Notes under the pieces: model-generated | Told to the model about the DNA's origin: nothing | Database searches by the model: none | Seen by the model: only the letters and a program-made list of their open reading frames with translations | Shown here: positions 31,761 through 42,617 of the stretch, in pieces | Layout of the letters: every line of letters begins with the position of its first letter | How positions within the stretch are numbered: position 1 is the first letter of the stretch | Origin: Phytophthora hibernalis | Taxonomy: Eukaryota; Oomycota; Peronosporomycetes; Peronosporales; Peronosporaceae | DNA: 64,000 bases | Assembly: GCA_012656075.1 (NCBI GenBank) | Contig: JAAKBF010000349.1 | Span: 62,001-126,000, forward strand | Direction: 5' to 3' | Position numbers and translations under genes: made by a program

Positions 31761-33439
31761 CTAAACGCGGAACTCTTGCTGGGGAGGCTCGTCCAAATGA
31801 CGCTGTCACATCAAACCATCGTCAGTCTCATCACATACTTTCCCAGGGAGGAAGCACGACGACGAACCTTGAGATAGAACTCCAACTGGTCTTTGGTCAC
31901 GGTCGTCGAGTCTTCCGACGACGCAAACTGTCATAGCATCAACAAAGTTAGTCTCCACCTGTCCAAATCTAGAATTTAGCAAGATGCGCACCGAGAAGCG
32001 TCCGTTCTGACTGGTCGAGCTGGTGGAAGACTGCGTGTCGTCCGAGGGCGGTTCTCGGTACTTTTCGTGGTTATCCATTCGCGCCCACATCATCATCTGC
32101 TTCTGAAACGCACTGAAATGCCAAACACGATTGAGTCAGCAAACATCATTACAACCGGTGCAATACACGTACATGGTCGACTCTTCACTGTCTTCTTGGA
32201 CTGTGTCGAATCCCTGGGACTGCAGCGGGCGTCGGTAAGGTTGCTCCAACGGTAAGGGCAGTCGGTTCGCCCGTCCGAAAAGCGGCCGCGAGCCTCGTGG
32301 AATAAATATGATCTAAGTTCAGTTAGTGGGTGCAGAAAGATTAGCACCGCATCAAGTTGAGTCAGCCTTAATTTCAAAAAGCCAGGCTACGCAGCCAATA
32401 TTATACACAGCAGGGCACGCACCTTCATCTCGTCAAAGTTCTCGTCCTCCACACAGTACACATTGACTGCGACGCAGTCTGGCTGCGTGTGGTCGAACTG
32501 GAAGACATGAATACCTGTCGTCAAGCAAAGCATCGGAATGAGTCCCTGATAAAGCGTAGCCATCTCTCGTCTACAGTACATCCAACTGCAACCAAAACCT
32601 ACCGCATTTGGCGCAGAAGACATGCTGGCACGATGTGGCTTGAGACTCGTACAGCGACACATCCGAAGACTCCATCATCTCGAAGCAGGACGTCGGGACA
32701 ATCTAGCAACATCAAGTATCATCAGCTTCCCTCCACCACATTCTTCTCCTTCACCCACCAGGAATGGGAACCTCCCTTCTTGCACGAGAACGTGTTGCTG
32801 TCATCGAACGCCTCCACGCGCTTCGGCGCAAGCACCATAAACCTACCAACACAAAATAAGTATCTTCTCCCCAACCTCTCTTCAACCACCCAACCCCTCA
32901 CCGGAGCGAGCCGCAGTCGCAGCTTCCTCGGTGTTGGAACAAGGGCAACTTGGGCATCCCGTACTTCTTCCTATAGTCGCGTCAACACAAAAGCACCCCC
33001 AACCAGCCAATTAGTCGTCAATTCCGCCTGCCAGTCAAATTCCCACCCCACGCACTGGTAGTAGACGTCCTTGCCGCCTCCGTTCAAGTCGCAGCGCTCC
33101 CACTTGCCCTGACTATCGCGCACATTGCGGATAAGCTCCCGGAGCTGCTCATTTTATCAAAAGGTACAAAAGTGGGCACAAATGCACAAGAATGGATCCT
33201 TATCTGCCCACAAGCACGCACCACCAGCAGCCCCACACCCAGCACCAGCGTAGACAGCGCCCCGATCGCTCGGTCCACCTCTCGCACCATCCCGTTGGCC
33301 ATTGCACAGACCGTAGCAAGCACCACACACGAGCGAGCACCTTCCGCTCTCGCCGCCCTTTGAAAACTGTCGGGAAAAGCTTATTTATTTGCTCGTACTT
33401 AGCGCGACTTCTTTGACCCTTTCGTCTAATCGTACCCAT
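31761..33439 (-). CDS. CENP-V/GFA-domain zinc protein with N-terminal membrane segment (11 exons, 328 aa)
   Basis: My exon model on the minus strand is 33439-33399, 33366-33222, 33144-33056, 32970-32902, 32842-32755, 32702-32603, 32514-32423, 32312-32173, 32112-31992, 31927-31868 and 31802-31761, all GT-AG, totalling exactly 329 codons. The N-terminus has hydrophobic stretches (SCVVLATVCAMANGMV and AIGALSTLVLGVGLLV). The core matches the GFA/CENP-V zinc fold: HRGSCDCGSL, FSCKKGGSHSWW, SCQHVFCAKCGIHVF and AVNVYCVEDENFDEM. Such domains bind zinc through paired cysteines; many act on S-hydroxymethylglutathione or are of unknown function. The C-terminal 110 residues are polar and probably disordered. 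The high intron density is notable. Confidence 0.8.
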
Positions 33440-33527
33440 TTCTTTCGCGGACGCCACTGCCCTGTACCAACATTATTGCAAACGGGTTGCTACATACTTC
33501 GAAGTACATTTACACGTGCAATGCTGT

Positions 33528-34689
33528 TTATCTGGATTGTTTGTGCTGGAAATCGACGCTGTTGATTGTTTTCGAGTCGAAAGGTGAGCGATTGTCCGCG
33601 GACGACTCCATGACCAGTTCGAACGGCGCAGAGCTGCCGTTTTCGCATGTCGGGGTCAGGCAGCTCGAGCTTTCGTCCGAGTTCATGCCGCCCGTAACCA
33701 CTGCAACATCCGTGGATCTGTCCGAGACGCGCTGCAGGTGGCGAGAGTACCAGAGAAGGGCGTAGAAGACCAGCACAGTGCCCAGGAACAGCATGAAGGT
33801 GGCCACGGGAGACGCCGTCGAGTGGAAGTTGAACAGGTCGTTGGTCGGCTGGTGGCCACTGACGACCCAAAAGTACTGGACGAAGACCCAGAAGACCGGC
33901 CACATGAGCACCAGGAACACGTGGTTGGCCTTGAACAGCGGCGCCGTGAAGTAAAAGTCCACGACCACGATCGAAATGTGCGCGATAATTCCGAACAGGT
34001 GCAGCCCCACCAGCGTAATGTCCGAGTGCGGCAGCGTCACCACCCTGCGTCATACCGGAGACAATGGTAAGTTGCACAGCTTCGAGACCTACCAATCCAC
34101 GACGATTCGTACCAGAAGAACACAAAAGACACGACAGTCGAGGTGGTGGAGCCTTCAAAGAAGACCCAGTCCAGGATCTCCCACGAGCACGCGCTCGGTC
34201 GGCGGTAGTGCAGCAGTATCCGCGGCCCATTGAACGTCGGTTGGTACAGATGCACCGCTGCAATCTACTCAGAAAATCACCAGCAAAACGGTTAGCACTC
34301 GACGAGAACCACTTCCGGTCCCGTCGTCTCCGTACCCACATGGCGATCACCGAATAGAGCGCCGACATGGGGCCGAACAGCATCAGCGGTGGCATCTTCT
34401 CTCGGCCGTCACTGAAATAGCCTTCCCACGCCAGACACAAACTCTGCAAGAAGACGCTGCTGATGAATCTGATAAACCACCCCAATTTCGTCAGCAATTA
34501 GCCACCCAAAGCATCTTAAATGTAGTATAAAGGCCCGTACATGCCGAGCGCGCCCATGAGCTTCCAGCTGACGCGTTGGTTCCGATTGAAGTGCGAGAGC
34601 GTCGTGTGTCTCGTGGTGTGGTAGGGACTCTTGCCTTTGAAGAAGTTAAAGCAGTCGTCCCACGCGTCCAGACAGTCAGCGGACGCCAT
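33528..34689 (-). CDS. Multipass membrane protein, possibly Rolling stone/AIG1-like (4 exons, 324 aa)
   Basis: Exons on the minus strand are 34689-34541, 34468-34336, 34264-34089 and 34044-33528, totalling exactly 325 codons. About seven hydrophobic segments are visible, including PLMLFGPMSALYSVIAMW, TVVSFVFFWY, ITLVGLHLFGIIAHISIVVV, NHVFLVLMWPVFWVFVQYFW and ATFMLFLGTVLVFYALLWY. A long Ser/Asp-rich cytoplasmic tail follows. The spacing of the last helices around FYFTAPLFKANH resembles the Rolling stone/AIG1 group, but the match is weak. The safe statement is a polytopic membrane protein of unknown role. Confidence 0.7.
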
Positions 34690-34780
34690 GACGTCTTCAA
34701 GAGGTCTACGGGAGGTCCTTGGCCTGGTCACTTTTGTTTAATTTCGACCAATGACATTCAGAGGTACCGGCATTACATTA

Positions 34781-35008
34781 CCGTATTCCTTCAGTGCTTA
34801 TTAATACTGACGAGCACTCATTACTGCCAGTCTTTACAGCCAATCAGCTGTCGGCGATTGCAGTTCCGTTGCACCTGACAGCAGTGAGAAACAGACAGTG
34901 TACCACAACATTCGATTTGCAGGGATATGCTGCAATCCAGGTAACTTTATGTTTGGTTTGCTTGTGGGGCCCATTCAAATCGTGTCAGTAAGCACAGAAG
35001 GAATACGG
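34781..35008. mobile_element. MITE family CCGTATTCC, copy 2 (228 bp)
   Basis: The ends CCGTATTCCTTCAGTGCTTA and the inverted GAAGGAATACGG are flanked by TA (34779-34780 and 35009-35010). The interior matches the reverse complement of 27623-27865. It lies 20 bp past the stop codon of the JmjC gene and so is probably in its 3' UTR or terminator region. Confidence 0.88.
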
Positions 35009-35028
35009 TAGTGCAGGTTGCAGTTTTG

Positions 35029-36591
35029 CTAGTCAAAGCTGAAGCCGAAGCCGAAGGTGCTTGCAGTGCTGCTACATGTAGTGGTCACTGTAGTATCACT
35101 AGTTGACGTGGGAGATGCTTCACTCGTGCTATCATCTTTGGAAAGTAGCATCTCCCACTTGGTTTTCCGGTGCTTGCGCTCGTACTCGTCCTGGAGCTCC
35201 TGGTCCACCTTGGCGTACAGCTGGGGGCGTGCTGAGCCATCACTTCGCGGAACATGCCGCCGAGCTTGGGGCGCTGTTCCATTGGACAGCCAGACACTTG
35301 ATCCGGCTTCTCTGTCAGGAACTCCAGCACATTCTTCACGTTACCGGAGCTCACAAAGTTTTGAGTCATGGCTACACTCGTCGAGGTTGAGCACAGTATG
35401 CCACCAGCCGTGAGGCACGAACATGGTCTCTCCTTCCCGGCAAATGCCTTCCAGTGGCTTCAGATGTGCGGGAAGCTTCTGCACTTGCTTGTAAAAGGTC
35501 ACGAACCACTCCATCAAAGACACGGGGGCAGACACCTCGCTGCCGTCTTCGCTCGGGTGAATGCCAGGCGGCACTTGGCCGGGAGGGAACATGATCCACT
35601 TTTTGGATCCACGGACCACACCGTTCCAAGCGTTCGTAGCGTTTGGGTCGATGTGGAATCCGGAGCCGGACTTCTTTGGGCCAATAATGAGCCAGCGGTA
35701 GTCCGGGCGTTTCTCCTCGCCGAGCAGAGAGAAAAAGTCCTCCTGGAAGTACTCGGGCACCACGTAGTCCTTAGCCAACTGTGGCACCTTAGCAGCAAAC
35801 TCCTTGTCGAACACGAACAACGGTTGGTCGTCCAGCAGCGTGCGGCAGTAATTGAAATATTTGTGCATGGGGAACTGGAACCCTCCCGCGTAGAACGTCT
35901 TGCCCTTGCACACGTCTCCCAAATACTCGTCCGTCCACTTGTCCAGCGCTGCCCAGTTGTTGATAGCATCCGTGATAATCACCGGCACATTGGGGCCTTC
36001 AAAGTCCCTCTTAAAGTCGACCAGCGTCATATTCTTTGCACTGCGACGCTCAATGTTCTCCACTGCCAGCCAGGCGTCTTCAATCGGAGCAGCCGCGCAG
36101 TAGAACGACTGGAACAACAGGTCAGAGTACACGCCTTGCACCCGAAGAGGAGCTCGAACCTCCACATGTTCTCCGTACGTGGTCTTGAGGTACGTGGCCT
36201 TCCACGTCGGCTTGGGCTCAAAGTGTCCATGCATCTCCTCGAGCACAAGCACGCGCCAGAGCTCGTCGTGGGTCCTGTACACGTAGGCGGCGCGACTGCA
36301 GGCCGCCAGCTGCGCCAGGTCATTGGCCGAGCAATAGTTCAGCAGCGACAGCAACTGACTGTCCTCCAGAATCGTCAGGCGACCCAGACCCGACGCGCGA
36401 CACTCCACGATTCCCTTCACTGCATCTTCAAAGTAATTGCCAACGGGTTTCACGCCCAACGGATGCTCCAGTGAACTGCGCACGGAGCTGCTCCTGTCGG
36501 TGGAGATCTTGACCTTCTTCACCAATCGACTGGCAATTGCACCGCCAGTATCACCGTTCTCGAGCTCCGTCGACATCGCTCCGAATGGCAT
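35029..36591 (-). CDS. JMJD6: JMJD6-like JmjC dioxygenase with F-box-like N-terminus (two apparent frameshifts)
   Basis: This is an Fe(II)/2-oxoglutarate oxygenase of the JMJD6 group, which hydroxylates lysines of splicing factors; other activities are debated. An F-box-like helical region (SQLLSLLNYCSANDLAQLAA, LWRVLVLEEMH) precedes the JmjC core. Metal ligands are visible as HID in GSGFHIDPNATNAWN and the distal His in FVPHGWWHTVLNL. The rest of the C-terminus is in other frames after breaks near 35375 and 35220, the latter at a CCCCC run. It ends with a Thr/Ser/Phe-rich tail at TAG 35029-35031. I start at ATG 36591; ATG 36575 is an alternative. The catalytic part is uninterrupted. Confidence 0.88.
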
Positions 36592-36820
36592 TTGCCCGCC
36601 ACTCAGCAGCTGCACTTCTATAGCGTTGAAAGCTGGGCATTTTCAACCAGTAGTGTGCGTTATAAATGATTAAGGGCGACCAATCAAAGACGAGAACGCC
36701 AAGTTAAAGGCAACTCTAATCGAGATAAATGCAGTCATTTTATTTTATTCACAAGGGCCATTGCACTCGCCACTACCCTATACTATATCGTCTCAAATGA
36801 GCGCGTGGATCCAATACAAA

Positions 36821-38178
36821 TTAATACTCGTCGCCAAAGTCCTCGTCCTTGACATCGCCGTCGGCAGTCTCGGCTGACACCTCCTCGTAGTCCTTCTCCA
36901 GGGCAGCAAGGTCCTCGCGAGCCTCCGAGAACTCGCCTTCCTCCATGCCCTCGCCCACGAACCAGTGCACGAACGCTCGCTTGGCGTACATCAGGTCGAA
37001 CTTGTGGTCGATGCGAGAGAACACCTCGGCAATTGCACTTGTGTTTGAGATCATGCACACGGCACGCTGCACACGAGCCAGATCGCCGCCGGGCACGACC
37101 GTCGGAGGCTGGTAGTTGATACCGCACTTGAAACCCGTCGGACACCAGTCCACGAACTGGATAGTGCGCTTCGTCTTGATGGTGGACACAGCAGCGTTCA
37201 CGTCCTTTGGTACCACGTCTCCGCGGAACATCAGACACGCAGCCATGTACTTGCCGTGACGCGGGTCGCACTTGGCCATCATTGCGCTCGGCTCAAAGAC
37301 GCTGTTGGTGATCTGAGCTACAGAAAGAGACTCGTGGTAGGCCTTCTCCGCAGAAATGACGGGTGCGTACGAGCTGAGCATGAAGTGGATGCGCGGGTAC
37401 GGCACCAGGTTGGTCTGAAACTCGGTGATGTCCACGTTCAGTGAACCATCAAAGCGAAGGGATGTCGTCAGAGACGAGATCACTTGTGCGATCAATCGGT
37501 TGAGGTTTGTGTACGTGGGTCTGTCGAGATCAAGCGAACGCCGGCAGATGTCGTATATAGCTTCGTTGTCCAACATGATGGCTACGTCCGTGTGCTCCAA
37601 GAGCGCGTGGGTCGAAAGAACCGAGTTATACGGCTCCACGATCGCGGCGGAAAGCAGAGGCGACGGGTAAATGGTGAAGCCCAGCTTACTCTTGCGGCCG
37701 TAGTCAACTGAGAGCCTCTCCAGAAGGAGCGAGCCGAAACCCGAACCGGTGCCACCACCAACCGCATTGAACACCATGAAACCCTGAAGTCCCGTACAAG
37801 CATCCGCGAGTTTGCGGATACGATCGAGAACTTGGTCCACGACCTCCTTGCCGATGGTGTAGTGGCCACGCGCGTAGTTGTTGGCGGCGTCCTCCTTGCC
37901 CGATATGATCTGCTCTGGGTGGTACAGCTGACGGTAGGTTCCCGTGCGCACTTCATCGCACACGGTGGGCTCCAAGTCCACGAACACGGCGCGGGGACGT
38001 GCTTGCCTGAGCCCGTCTCGGAGAAGAAGGTGGAGAACGAGTCGTCCCCCATGGCGCTCGAGTCACTGGGGATCTGGCCGTCGGGTTGGATGCCGTGTTC
38101 GAGGCAGTAGAGCTCCCAGCAGGCGTTGCCGACCTGGATGCCGCCCTGGCCCAGGTGAATGGAGAGGATTTCACGCAT
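36821..38178 (-). CDS. Alpha-tubulin, divergent, gene A (one apparent frameshift)
   Basis: This is an alpha subunit of microtubules. From MREILSIHLGQGG through the GTP-binding GGGTGSG loop and MMAKCDPRHGKYM to the C-terminal DEDFGDEY, the family signature is complete, with the terminal EY used in tyrosination. The frame breaks near 37993 at a CCCC run where one C seems missing; with it the product would be 452 aa, normal length. Residue 40, the acetylated Lys in most alpha-tubulins, is Ser in a changed loop (SDSSAMGDDSF). The first 344 bases of the CDS are nearly identical to gene B while the rest differs widely at synonymous sites. The two genes are divergently arranged 1.2 kb apart. Confidence 0.93.
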
Positions 38179-38220
38179 CTTGTTGGGGTTGGCTTTTGGA
38201 TACTGTTGAAGGCGGGTTGG

Positions 38221-38235
38221 ACAATTGAACAATGA
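38221..38235 (-). promoter_or_regulatory. Oomycete-type initiator upstream of alpha-tubulin A
   Basis: On the minus strand TCATTGTTCAATTGT lies 43 bp before the start codon. It fits the published oomycete initiator/flanking consensus (TCATTYYNCAATTTT type) at all but two positions. The position suits a transcription start. Confidence 0.5.
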
Positions 38236-38377
38236 TGAATCGAAGACAGGGCATCGAGTCGCACAAAAGTGCACCTCAGGTGTAACGCCGGACAACTTCA
38301 ACTTGAGAAGTGCTGGAGGTCGGATTGGAGCCATTGGCTGTTGTGGCACTGGCAGTGGATAGGTTACGGTATCAGTA

Positions 38378-38573
38378 CAGTAATCTGCGTGAATAGGCAA
38401 CGCCTGATATATATGGGTTGACAGGGTGTATAAGGAGTTCGTAAAGAACAAAGACGAGCAACCTAATGTTAAAGTACCTCGCCCATCTCCTTCTCGTCTC
38501 GCTGTTGCTGGCATTATATAACGTTTTGCAGGATATAAGTTGTATACCCGTTGCTTATTCACGCAGATTACTG
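38378..38573. mobile_element. MITE, 196 bp, TA-flanked, upstream of alpha-tubulin A
   Basis: The ends CAGTAATCTGCGTGAATAGG and the inverse are about 24 bp with one mismatch, bounded by TA (38376-38377 and 38574-38575). It sits 200 bp upstream of alpha-tubulin A in the shared divergent promoter region. It belongs to a different family from the MITEs at 16299 and 27623, though the CAG start resembles the former. Confidence 0.88.
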
Positions 38574-38575
38574 TA

Positions 38576-39386
38576 CACCATCGAGGATACATGCATTCCG
38601 TATGGACATCAGCATCTGGGCGGCGTCTTGCCGCAATCGTCGGCGTCGGCCTTGAAGACGACCTTGCCGTCTTGTAAACCTTGCACTGCAGTATAAATAC
38701 TTATTTTTCTCGATCGCTCTCACGGAGAGTCCCAGGACGCCAATGACAACCAAGGACAGCGTTTTCGAGCGGTGATACGTACAGTAACATCTAACAGGAT
38801 CTGATTCAGAATTCGACTAAGCATCTAAAAATGGTTGGTGGGCAGCCTTGTGTCCGATGCGTGTTGTATATGTTGTCTGTGAATGATAATGTATGCATGT
38901 ATTGATACACGATCCAAGTGGGCAAGTTCTACATACATGCATGCCGCGCTTCAAAATCCTGCTGTCATTATTATTGTGCTCAGCTACGCTGCCAACGTGG
39001 CAAGCAGCACGGCCTGTTAAGTAGTTATTTAATAAGCTGCCTTCAATTTCAATAGATTTCCTTTGCCTAAACAACTCTTTGCTGACAGCTCGAATTTTTG
39101 CCATCATAGCCAACACAGAAACGCATTGTGTTGAAGTGAAGGGGTCAGAACTCGATGCGAGACGGGTGGTGCGCAGATGCAGCTCAGTGATTGGGTGTCC
39201 ACATATCCTTCGTTCCCATTCGCCAAAACCCGACCTTTCTCTCTCCTCATTCGCTAAAACTCCAAACTTTCAAACCTCCCTCCTTTCCCGCCTTCTCTCA
39301 TTCTCCAACTCGACTGCAAGCGCCCTCACACCGTTTCCAGTTGTCGGACCTTCCCACCTTCCCAAGCCCTCAGAAAACACTCAACC
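38576..39386. other. Divergent alpha-tubulin intergenic region
   Basis: No gene is seen in this stretch. A CT-rich leader with CCTCATTCGCTAAAACTCC near 39245 is a candidate initiator for gene B. Confidence 0.4.
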
Positions 39387-40744
39387 ATGCGTGAAATCCT
39401 CTCCATCCACCTGGGCCAGGGCGGCATCCAGGTCGGCAACGCCTGCTGGGAGCTCTACTGCCTCGAACACGGCATCCAACCCGACGGCCAGATCCCCAGT
39501 GACTCGAGCGCCATGGGGGACGACTCGTTCTCCACCTTCTTCTCCGAGACGGGCTCAGGCAAGCACGTCCCCGCGCCGTGTTCGTGGACTTGGAGCCCAC
39601 CGTGTGCGATGAAGTGCGCACGGGAACCTACCGTCAGCTGTACCACCCAGAGCAGATCATATCGGGCAAGGAGGACGCCGCCAACAACTACGCGCGTGGC
39701 CACTACACCATCGGCAAGGAGGTCGTGGACCTGGTGCTGGACCGCGTGCGCAAACTGGCCGACGCCTGCACGGGCCTGCAAGGCTTCATGGTGTTCAACG
39801 CTGTGGGCGGTGGCACTGGCTCTGGTCTCGGCTCGCTACTACTGGAGAGACTGTCGGTCGACTACGGCCGCAAGAGTAAGTTGGGCTTCACCATCTACCC
39901 GTCGCCCCTCGTGTCGTCGGCCGTCGTGGAGCCGTACAACTCGGTGCTGTCCACGCACGCGCTGCTGGAGCACACGGACGTGGCCATCATGCTGGACAAC
40001 GAGGCCATCTACGACATCTGCCGTCGCTCGCTCGACATTGAGCGCCCGTCGTACGCCAACCTCAACCGCCTCATTGCACAGGTCATTTCGTCGCTCACCA
40101 CGTCGCTACGCTTCGATGGCTCACTGAACGTGGACATCACTGAGTTCCAGACCAACCTGGTGCCGTACCCACGCATCCACTTCATGCTCAGCTCGTACGC
40201 GCCTGTCATCTCGGCTGAGAAGGCCTACCACGAGTCGCTGTCGGTGGCTGAGATCACCAACACCGTTTTCGAGCCCACGTCCATGATGGCCAAGTGTGAC
40301 CCGCGCCACGGAAAGTACATGGCCACGTGCCTCATGTTCCGCGGTGACGTCGTCCCCAAGGACGTGAACGCCGCGGTGGCCACCATCAAGACCAAGCGTA
40401 CCGTCCAGTTTGTGGACTGGTGTCCCACGGGTTTCAAGTGCGGCATCAACTACCAGCCGCCGTCGGTGGTGCCCGGCGGCGACCTGGCCCGTGTGCAGCG
40501 TGCTGTGGCCATGATCTCAAACACGAGCGCCATCGCCGAGGTGTTCTCTCGCATCGACCACAAGTTCGACCTGATGTACGCCAAGCGTGCGTTCGTGCAC
40601 TGGTTCGTGGGCGAGGGTATGGAGGAAGGCGAGTTCTCGGAGGCCCGCGAGGACCTTGCTGCTCTGGAGAAGGACTACGAGGAGGTGTCAGCCGAGACTG
40701 CTGATGCCGAGGGCGAGGACGAGGAGTTCGGCGAGGAGTACTAA
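39387..40744 (+). CDS. Alpha-tubulin, divergent, gene B (one apparent frameshift)
   Basis: The mirror partner of gene A has the same length and the same apparent one-base loss at a CCCC run near 39573. All alpha-tubulin landmarks are present after the break: DLEPTVCDEVRTGTYRQL, GGGTGSGLGSLLLERL, RIHFMLSSYAPVISAEKAYH, and a C-terminal EEFGEEY. Ser replaces Lys40 as in gene A. From 39387 to 39730 the DNA is almost identical to gene A, then third positions diverge sharply, which suggests gene conversion of the 5' end. It stops at TAA 40742-40744. Confidence 0.93.
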
Positions 40745-41065
40745 GTGGACCGCTCACTCTGATCAAGTGATTACGTCCCAGTTGCGTTCGCATCGAGAGA
40801 AGAACGGTGTCGGAACTAAGCGCACGAGGAGGTAGGTGAATTCCCTTCTGGTTGAAGTGAGTTTTGAGACCTAGCCGTTGAATGAGTTCATGATAAGCAT
40901 TTAATGCACCTGCTTTAGCAGTGACTGTTCTGCGTTGGCTTCTCGTCCAGCCTAGCATATTTTTAGTGACCTCAAAATACGGTGGATTGCAAATTCGACA
41001 CGAGGTCGGTGTGAGCCAGAATTTGCCTGCTGATGCCACGGTGGCCGTAATTTAGCAGCGCATAC

Positions 41066-42617
41066 ATGAGTCCCATAGCGACGAGAGGAAGGTTGCCAAG
41101 CCTGGTGCTGGACGGAAGGTGCGTTGTGAAAAAGGCGACTATGATCACTTCACCTTGCTAATGGTGGTTTTGGTACGATGGTATCCAGTCCGGAACGCCT
41201 GAAGAGAACACCGCCAAGTTCCGCAGCAAGATCCTGGGGCTGAGTGCCGTTCCAGAGCAGAATTCAGCAGTTCCGTCCTTCGACGAACATGGAAATGCCG
41301 TCGATCATAGGGACATCGTGACTCAGCTGAACGAGGAACTCGCCAGAAGACAGGTATGTTCACTATGAAGAATTGTTTTTCGCGAATTCTGGCTGACTGC
41401 TTGTAGGAGAGTTATGTGCGACGAGAACGACAGTATAAAGTCCGTATCGGCGAGCTGGAGGCCCTGCTTTCCGACTCACGGGCAAAAGAGCAAGGAGAAC
41501 ACGCTAGATGTGTCCATGGACCGGGTACGGTCGATTCACCTTAGCATTCTCGAAAGTGTGGATCAAGTGCAGGACCGAACGAGCAAGATTTTACAAGGCA
41601 CGTACGTGCTACTAGCAGAGGCGGCTAGTTGCATACCAGTGCTAACAAACTCATGTTACAGAGCAAGAGAAGGATTTACTACGGGCATTCCGAGCGCGGT
41701 TGTACAGTGTGCAGGAGGAGCTCGAGTCCGAGAAGAACAAAACAGATGACGGAGCCTCCGCGTGGATTGAAAAGAGCAAGCAGCTAGAGACGGAGGTGGA
41801 GTGGACCAAGGAGCTGGCAGATCGACTAGACCGCCTCAATCAGAGCCTGACCCGAGAAAACCAGCGACTGAAGACTCAGTTTTCTACGCAGGAGAATGAT
41901 CGTGAGTTTCTTGTGAAGCAGCTAGTGACGGTGAAGAAAGACAACGTTTCACTACGAACGGAGATCGATTCACTGCGACAGCAGTTGGATCAGCTACGGG
42001 AGTCTGGGCAGCCGCAACAGCAGCAGCACCATAACCCGCAGGCATTATTTGCTACAGCCTCGACCAGTTCATTGCCAAAAGTTCATTGTCGAGACTCTGC
42101 AACTAGCCTTGCGCTTGCTGGTCAGCAGCGCCCCAATACTGCTACCATGGTGTCTGATGGTGACAATCGCTACAAGGAGATTATCAAGCGTCTGAAGCGA
42201 CTACTGGAGGTGGAGCGACGGAACCTGCAGCAGGTGCGGACAGCGTACAAACTCGAGCTGCAGAACCACACAGAGCTGGAGATGATCCTAAAGGAGTGCG
42301 TGCAAGACATCCGCAGTGAAATCGCTCACGTTTCGCAGCTTCCACCGGTCATGGCGTCGCACAGCAGTAGCAGCTTGTTAGGCAGCCCTCAGCACGGTGG
42401 GCGGCAGTCGGATAGCCGCCTGAGCTCTTCCCAACGGCTGCGTCTTATCGAGATGCTGTTGGAGAAGGAACAACTGCTGGGCTTGCTCACTGCCAAGGCG
42501 TTCCCCGTGCGCAATGGCAAACGCCGGGGGCCGCTGCTCATGGGCGAGGCCGTTTCGCCAGACGAGGTGGCCAGGCTGCTTTCGGACATGTCCAGCTTCA
42601 GTGATAGCAGGCAGTAA
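41066..42617 (+). CDS. Coiled-coil protein, unknown function (about 4 exons, apparent frameshifts)
   Basis: From ATG 41066 a short exon is followed by spliced segments ending LNEELARRQ (donor at about 41355) and ESYVRRERQYKVRIGELEAL. After a frame change near 41500 comes MDRVRSIHLSILESVDQVQD, and after a further intron (about 41600-41660) a long last exon to TAA 42617. The final 300 residues are strong coiled coil (TEVEWTKELADRLDRLNQSL, IKRLKRLLEVERRNLQQVRT) with Gln/His and Ser-rich linkers. Heptads and charge suggest a cytoskeletal or centrosomal scaffold, but I do not recognise the family. The first intron and the junction at 41600 do not keep phase as written, so bases may be missing. Confidence 0.6.

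Noticed and set aside
35368..36474. 368-codon plus-strand frame
   Set aside because: It lies exactly antisense to the conserved JmjC gene and has no domain; it is a shadow frame.
36821..40744. Both alpha-tubulins as pseudogenes
   Set aside because: The single frame break is the same C-run loss in both and the remaining 388 codons are perfectly conserved. Sequence error or a copied artefact is likelier.
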